From positions 1-13,250 of the forward strand of contig JAGCXJ010000117.1 in the NCBI GenBank assembly GCA_017961385.1: DNA of 13,250 nucleotides, read 5' to 3'. Shown piece by piece: positions 9,864 to 13,250 of this stretch (its first letter is position 1; each line of letters begins with the position of its first letter). The position numbers and the translations under genes were made by a program. The notes beneath the pieces are model-generated. The model was not told the DNA's origin and did no database searches. It saw only the letters and a program-made list of their open reading frames with translations. The DNA comes from Lachnospiraceae bacterium (GTDB taxonomy: Bacteria; Bacillota; Clostridia; Lachnospirales; Lachnospiraceae).

Positions 9864-10272
9864 ATTCTTCAATATACTGTTCTTCAAATGTATGTCCGTT
9901 CCATACGGCTATATGCACTTTCTTGCCGTTTATGCTTTCATCATTTACGTCAAAAAGAGCGGTACTATCGAGGAAATCCTCAAAGCCGTTTTTAACATCA
10001 TCATCGTCATACCATGCGGTAAGGATCGGCATTGTCTCAAATTCGGACAAATGGGATGTTAACGCATCTATCAGGATTGTGCCTATACCCCCGTGTCGGT
10101 AATCATCCATAACCTCGATCCATAACAGACGAATCATTCCGGGTTCGTTTTTATCATTCAGATTTACAGGTGCAAACTCGATCTGTCCCGCAACAACCCC
10201 TTCAGGCGTTTCGGCATAAATGATAGTTGTATTATCTTCATTTTGAGAAATCTCTATCTTAACCGGTATCAA
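9862..10272 (-). CDS. Small GNAT-family N-acetyltransferase (TTG start)
   Basis: This 136-residue protein has the core of a GNAT acetyl-CoA-dependent acetyltransferase: an N-terminal beta region with VVAGQIEF (26-33), strand MIRLLWIEV (46-54), the cofactor loop RHGGIG (R59, G62, G64), and helix TILIDALTSHL (65-75). These fit motif A (R/QxxGxG/A) of the family. The C-terminal part is acidic (YDDDD near 88-92) and its substrate is not predictable. It starts at a TTG whose last two bases are shared with the upstream TGA stop, a four-base overlap, with AGGAG eight bases before it. There is no in-frame ATG just upstream, so the TTG start is well supported. Coupled translation with the gene before it is likely. 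It may share a target with the second GNAT; this is inference. Confidence 0.88.
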   Translation of the reverse strand: MIPVKIEISQNEDNTTIIYAETPEGVVAGQIEFAPVNLNDKNEPGMIRLLWIEVMDDYRHGGIGTILIDALTSHLSEFETMPILTAWYDDDDVKNGFEDFLDSTALFDVNDESINGKKVHIAVWNGHTFEEQYIEE

Positions 10273-11465
10273 TCTTGCTGCTCCTCTCCTGCATCATCTC
10301 TCATTTCCTGATATTGAGCAAAAAAATCTTCAACGTTATCATTATTTGCTTCCTGCCTTTCCAATTCTCTTTCCGTTTGTGCCTTATACATCTTTTCCGG
10401 ATATTTAGAATTGTCTGAGGTATAGGATGCGCCATTTTTGCTTCTCGCACTGTTGGCAATATCTTTTGCTTTTTTCTGAGTAAATCCGATGGTTCTTAAC
10501 AGACCATATAATTCCTGTGCAGTCAGTATCCTGCCACTTAATATGCTGTTCATGAGCTCAAGATCAGCTCTTGCCTTGTCGCTGACATTCTTTTTGCTTG
10601 ACGAGACATCCTTTTGCATTTTTTCATATTTTTCGTCAAATTTCTTTATCACATCTGCAAGGTCATTTGCACTAATATTAGACAGATCGACTACTCTTCC
10701 GCTGTACTGATCTCCCAGAAACTCTCTGCTTGAGAAAAATGCCGACTGACCGTGAGCTATCGCTTTTCCATTATGCAGTTCACCTATACAGCTTGTTCCG
10801 TCATAGCCGCCAAAATACTGTTTAAGGTTTGTAACACATGTTCCGCCCGGTGCCGAATTCTCAATACCTACAAGCATTCCGCCACATGTATTCTCATCAC
10901 CCATTCGAAATCTCTGATAAATGTGAGCGAATTTTCCCTGATCATCTATTACGGAGCCGTTGAACTTTTTCCCAAGACCGCCGAGTGCGATATTAAGTCC
11001 GTAATTATCCGAATAGCTTGACGGTCTCTCCTCATGCCAGTGTTTAAACAGCTTCTTGAATTTAAAATGCATTCCCTTTAGTTTGATCTCTTTAAAGAAA
11101 CTGTTATCGTCATTCACTTTCTTCCTGTGTAATTCGTGGGTCGCAAACCTTGAAAACATCATATTGGCTGCCTTACCCTGCCATGCATCAAAAACCCTCT
11201 TCTGGTCTTCCTGCTTTCCTGCAGGAAGATTTATTCCGACTCTTGTACCGTGAGCGATCGCTTCGGCAATGTTTTGATCAAACATCGATACAGTCTGATT
11301 ATTGTCCTTGTCTGTATCAAATCTGTCGAAACGACCAAGCTGCATAAGAAACATCGTTTTTGCAATATGTCTCTGTTTTATCGTATTATTGGCGATCATC
11401 GTATCGGCACTTTCACGTCCGTCGAACTTTGATTTCTTGAGGCTTGCATTTTCCACTCTCAGCAT
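10269..11465 (-). CDS. Unrecognised 398-residue protein with Gly/His-rich central domain
   Basis: I cannot name a family. Residues about 1-110 are helical (RQLA-like helices such as TIKQRHIAKTMFLMQLGRF). Residues about 155-240 form a Gly-rich, probably beta domain with GLNIALGGLGKKFNGSV, GKFAHIYQRF (H181), CGGMLVGIENSAPGG (196-208) and GELHNGKAIAHG (H231, H238). The spaced His, Asp/Glu and Gly residues would fit a binding or catalytic site, but this is a guess. Residues about 265-398 are charged helices with a Glu/Gln/Asp-rich tail. No signal peptide or membrane segment is seen. The ATG directly follows the TAG of the upstream frame and lies in the same reading frame. AGGA seven bases upstream makes independent initiation plausible, but the two proteins also read naturally as one chain. 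It ends in TGA overlapping the GNAT start. Confidence 0.75.
   Translation of the reverse strand: MLRVENASLKKSKFDGRESADTMIANNTIKQRHIAKTMFLMQLGRFDRFDTDKDNNQTVSMFDQNIAEAIAHGTRVGINLPAGKQEDQKRVFDAWQGKAANMMFSRFATHELHRKKVNDDNSFFKEIKLKGMHFKFKKLFKHWHEERPSSYSDNYGLNIALGGLGKKFNGSVIDDQGKFAHIYQRFRMGDENTCGGMLVGIENSAPGGTCVTNLKQYFGGYDGTSCIGELHNGKAIAHGQSAFFSSREFLGDQYSGRVVDLSNISANDLADVIKKFDEKYEKMQKDVSSSKKNVSDKARADLELMNSILSGRILTAQELYGLLRTIGFTQKKAKDIANSARSKNGASYTSDNSKYPEKMYKAQTERELERQEANNDNVEDFFAQYQEMRDDAGEEQQD
10281..10285 (-). promoter_or_regulatory. Ribosome binding site deciding the TTG start of the small GNAT
   Basis: AGGAG, part of a purine-rich AGGAGAGGAG run, sits eight bases before the TTG at 10272. It lies inside the end of the upstream gene and supports the rare start and the TTGA stop-start overlap. 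Confidence 0.8.
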
Positions 11466-11957
11466 CTACTTTTCCTGCGCCTCCATGGGAGCAAGCGTCT
11501 GCATGATGAGTTGCCTGTTCATGAAAGAATCATACGCTCTCAGCCTTTTCCATGCCTCGTTTCCTTTCCCATCCTTGGCTCTTCTTACGATCATCATGTT
11601 GATGATGCCTCTGAATACCGGATCACGTGTTTTTGAGGCAAGTCTATTCTTTTCATCCTCGGTAAGACTACCAAGGGACGGGATGATCCCTGCCTTGAAA
11701 TATTTGTTTTCCCCAAAGAATTCTGCTAAGCTGATCCTTCCGTAATACTCCTTTAAAAAGGCCGGAAGATGATTATACATGCTGATATCGCCTTTTTTAA
11801 TGGTTTCTATGGCCTTGTTTCTGGCTTTAACACTACTCTCCTTGGTCTCAACCACTTTGTTTGCAAAGCCCGCATCTTTTTTAGCCAGCATGCTCTCTAC
11901 ATTTTTCATATCCTTGGCAGAAAGTATCCATCCGAAATCATTTTTGCGCTTCTGCAT
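11466..11957 (-). CDS. Unrecognised helical protein; coding frame continues upstream without a start codon
   Basis: From its first ATG this is 163 residues (MQKRKNDFGWILSAKDM), ending in TAG. It is charged and helical, with no signal peptide or membrane segment, and matches no family I know. The ATG at 11957 has only CAGGGA touching it with no spacing, so it is a poor start. The same frame remains open and protein-like back to 12221 (see the separate entry), which suggests the true N-terminus is further upstream. The next gene begins on the base after its stop, in the same frame, and the protease before it ends in the same frame as well. It may be the middle piece of a once-larger protein now cut by stop codons, or an independent gene with an unusual start. 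A real translated product is likely but not certain. Confidence 0.6.
   Translation of the reverse strand: MQKRKNDFGWILSAKDMKNVESMLAKKDAGFANKVVETKESSVKARNKAIETIKKGDISMYNHLPAFLKEYYGRISLAEFFGENKYFKAGIIPSLGSLTEDEKNRLASKTRDPVFRGIINMMIVRRAKDGKGNEAWKRLRAYDSFMNRQLIMQTLAPMEAQEK
11473..11476 (-). promoter_or_regulatory. Modest ribosome binding site before the 398-residue gene
   Basis: AGGA lies seven bases before the ATG at 11465, inside the last codons of the upstream frame; a stronger GGAGG at 11480-11484 is fourteen bases away, too far to be ideal. It gives moderate support for separate initiation just after the TAG. Confidence 0.5.
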
Positions 11958-12221
11958 TCCCTGAGCACTATTAAGATCATTTTCATGTTCAGCAGACTTC
12001 TGTTCATAATCCGCGTAGAATACATCGAGTTGGGTAGGCTTTACTTCCTTGTCCTTCTTCTTTAGCTTTGCCTTGCCCTTAAGCTGCTTATCAAAATTGA
12101 TCGTCTTTTTTATCAGTTCTTCTTTTTCTTCATCCGTGAATCTCTCGTTAAATATCTTCTTTGCTTTCTGCTCAGCGACTTCATTGCCCTTCTTTACTAA
12201 AGTCTGCTCCCAATTGATCTT
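11958..12221 (-). other. In-frame coding-like extension (88 codons) lacking ATG, GTG or TTG
   Basis: Between the protease stops (TAATAA at 12222-12227) and the first ATG at 11957, the frame of the downstream gene is open and translates to convincing charged helical protein (for example KKGNEVAEQKAKKIF and RFTDEEKEELIKK). No in-frame ATG, GTG or TTG occurs. GGGAG at 12207-12211 is placed like a ribosome binding site for codons TTA (12200) or GTA (12197), neither a normal start. Options are a non-standard start, a mutated start codon, readthrough of TAATAA, or decay of a longer gene. The other two frames close quickly here, which supports this frame as the real or ancestral coding one. Confidence 0.6.
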
Positions 12222-12224
12222 TTA

Positions 12225-13250
12225 TTAATTACGTTTTTTTTGTGCAGTCTGATCAAACTGTGTCTTTTGCTGTTCAAGAAGCTGAAGCTGTTCCTCTGTA
12301 GCTTCTTCAAGCCTAAGATCTCTTCTTTTCTGTGCTTTCTTCTGTTCTACTTCCTCTATATTCTTTATATGATCAAGATTCTTGGGTACATAGATCTCAT
12401 CCTGCATGAATCTCTCCAGGATGTTCTCATTATCCCTGGTCTTTTTTTCAAAGGATAATCCCAGATTATGCATAATATTGGTTGGAGAGCCTGCATGGAT
12501 CTGTTCATCTTTCTCTGTATATTTTAACTTACCCTCATGATCGTACTCGACTCCGTATTCACGCTTGATCTCATCCTTTTTCTCGTCTGTGAGATTTTGC
12601 AGATATACAAGTTCAAATGAATAACCGGAATCTCTTACAGCCGCCTTTAGCTTTTGAGTGAAATCCTCAACACTGAGATCAGCCTCAACATTTCCGTTAG
12701 CAAGCGACGAATCCCTTACCCTGAGTTTTCCGTCCTTAAAACCGATGATTGTACGGTAGTGTCCCGGTAACAGCATTGATATGGGACCGCTTCCCTGTTG
12801 CATCAGATTCGAGATTTTTATAAATATCTGCTTTGAAAGCTTATTCCACTGCTCTCCTGTCAGCTCTGAGGAATTAAAATACCTGTCGTTTAGAGGCATG
12901 TTAAAGCGCATGTGCCTCAGCGCCGTATTTGACATCTTTGAAAGCATAACATCGGCTGTTGTCATGATATTGCCGGTTGATCCTTCGGGCTTAACAAAGT
13001 TTTTGATGTTATTCAGTTCTTTATTCATACCCATTTCGCCGGTCTTTGCTGAAAGCCTCTCGGTTTTTAAAGCATCTTCGGCATATGGATTGAGAACTAT
13101 ATTGGTAGGATCCAAAAACGTCATCTGATCGATGAGCGGAGGATTCTCAATCTTAAGAGTATTCTTCATATACCAGTTAGCGATAAGCGCTCCCGAAGTA
13201 GCCCAGCAGCTCATTCCGTACCACTGTTTTACATTAGGTATGGTCTCTTC
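12225..13250 (-). CDS. Papain-like cysteine protease, C-terminal 341 residues, start beyond the right edge
   Basis: The frame enters from the right edge and ends in TAA followed by a second TAA. Counting from the first codon in the window, the sequence IPNVKQWYGMSCWATSGA carries the papain-fold signature: Q9 for the oxyanion hole and C15 as nucleophile, six residues apart as in papain, followed by W16 in a helix. The His is in LLPGHYRTIIGF (H164) and the third residue in LRVRDSS (D180), the usual H-strand-D layout of C39/C70-like papain-fold peptidases. All catalytic residues are therefore intact. The ATG at 13214 is internal to this motif and cannot be the real start because it would drop Q9. 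After about residue 200 comes a charged helical tail ending in a Gln/Glu-rich coiled segment (EEQLQLLEQQKTQFDQ). Likely substrates are unknown; a neighbour in the same operon is possible. Whether it is secreted cannot be seen. Confidence 0.85.
   Translation of the reverse strand, partial: EETIPNVKQWYGMSCWATSGALIANWYMKNTLKIENPPLIDQMTFLDPTNIVLNPYAEDALKTERLSAKTGEMGMNKELNNIKNFVKPEGSTGNIMTTADVMLSKMSNTALRHMRFNMPLNDRYFNSSELTGEQWNKLSKQIFIKISNLMQQGSGPISMLLPGHYRTIIGFKDGKLRVRDSSLANGNVEADLSVEDFTQKLKAAVRDSGYSFELVYLQNLTDEKKDEIKREYGVEYDHEGKLKYTEKDEQIHAGSPTNIMHNLGLSFEKKTRDNENILERFMQDEIYVPKNLDHIKNIEEVEQKKAQKRRDLRLEEATEEQLQLLEQQKTQFDQTAQKKRN

Noticed and set aside
9280..10062. A 260-codon plus-strand open frame
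   Set aside because: It is antisense across both GNAT genes, whose motifs are clear on the minus strand, and its Cys/Phe/Tyr-rich product looks like a shadow.
12234..12241. Run of eight A on the coding strand near the protease end, as a possible programmed frameshift site
   Set aside because: Slipping either way meets a stop within about a dozen codons (ACG TAA, or a TAG shortly after), and neither shift leads into the downstream frame, which is already the same frame as the protease.
10269..13250. Stop-codon reassignment as an explanation for the in-frame TAA and TAG
   Set aside because: Nearby genes end properly at TAA, TAG and TGA with starts and ribosome binding sites placed right after, and the 2993-codon gene uses none of them internally.
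1..13250. Insertion sequences, CRISPR arrays, tRNA or rRNA genes, attachment sites
   Set aside because: I found no transposase-like protein, regularly spaced direct repeats, tRNA-like cloverleaf or terminal inverted repeats; coding sequence fills almost the whole window.

Overview
The window is a single-strand accessory locus: every gene I can support reads right to left on the minus strand. AT-rich DNA, the Lys/Glu-rich proteins, AGGAG-type ribosome binding sites and the codon habits (AGA, ATA, CTT, mostly CAG for Gln) suggest a Firmicute, most likely a gut or rumen Lachnospiraceae such as Butyrivibrio, Pseudobutyrivibrio or Roseburia. That assignment is an inference; no taxonomic marker gene is present.

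Transcription order (right edge to left edge): (1) 13250-12225, the C-terminal part of a papain-like cysteine protease with a visible Gln-Cys-His-Asp active site, start outside the window; (2) 12221-11466, an unrecognised helical protein whose coding frame opens directly after the protease stops but has no normal start codon before 11957; (3) 11465-10269, an unrecognised 398-aa protein with a Gly/His-rich central domain; (4) 10272-9862, a small GNAT acetyltransferase with a TTG start; (5) 9849-9007, a second, two-domain GNAT-like protein; (6) 8979-1, a giant open reading frame of at least 2993 codons that is still open at the left edge. Gaps are from -4 to +27 bases, so this looks like one operon. 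No promoter or terminator was found.

Two things stand out. First, genes 1-3 all lie in one reading frame and are separated only by stop codons (TAATAA, then TAG). This is either a once-continuous protein cut by nonsense codons, a readthrough arrangement, or an in-frame operon in which the middle gene has an odd start. Second, the giant soluble protein has no signal peptide or obvious membrane segment. It has a long central coiled coil, weak ~200-residue repeats near its visible C-terminal end, acidic low-complexity linkers, and a central block with different codon use.

I do not recognise a named system. A protease, two acetyltransferases, two unknown proteins and a giant scaffold-like protein on one transcript is a reasonable candidate for an undescribed multi-component effector, toxin, conflict or intracellular structural system. 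The function is not established by the sequence.
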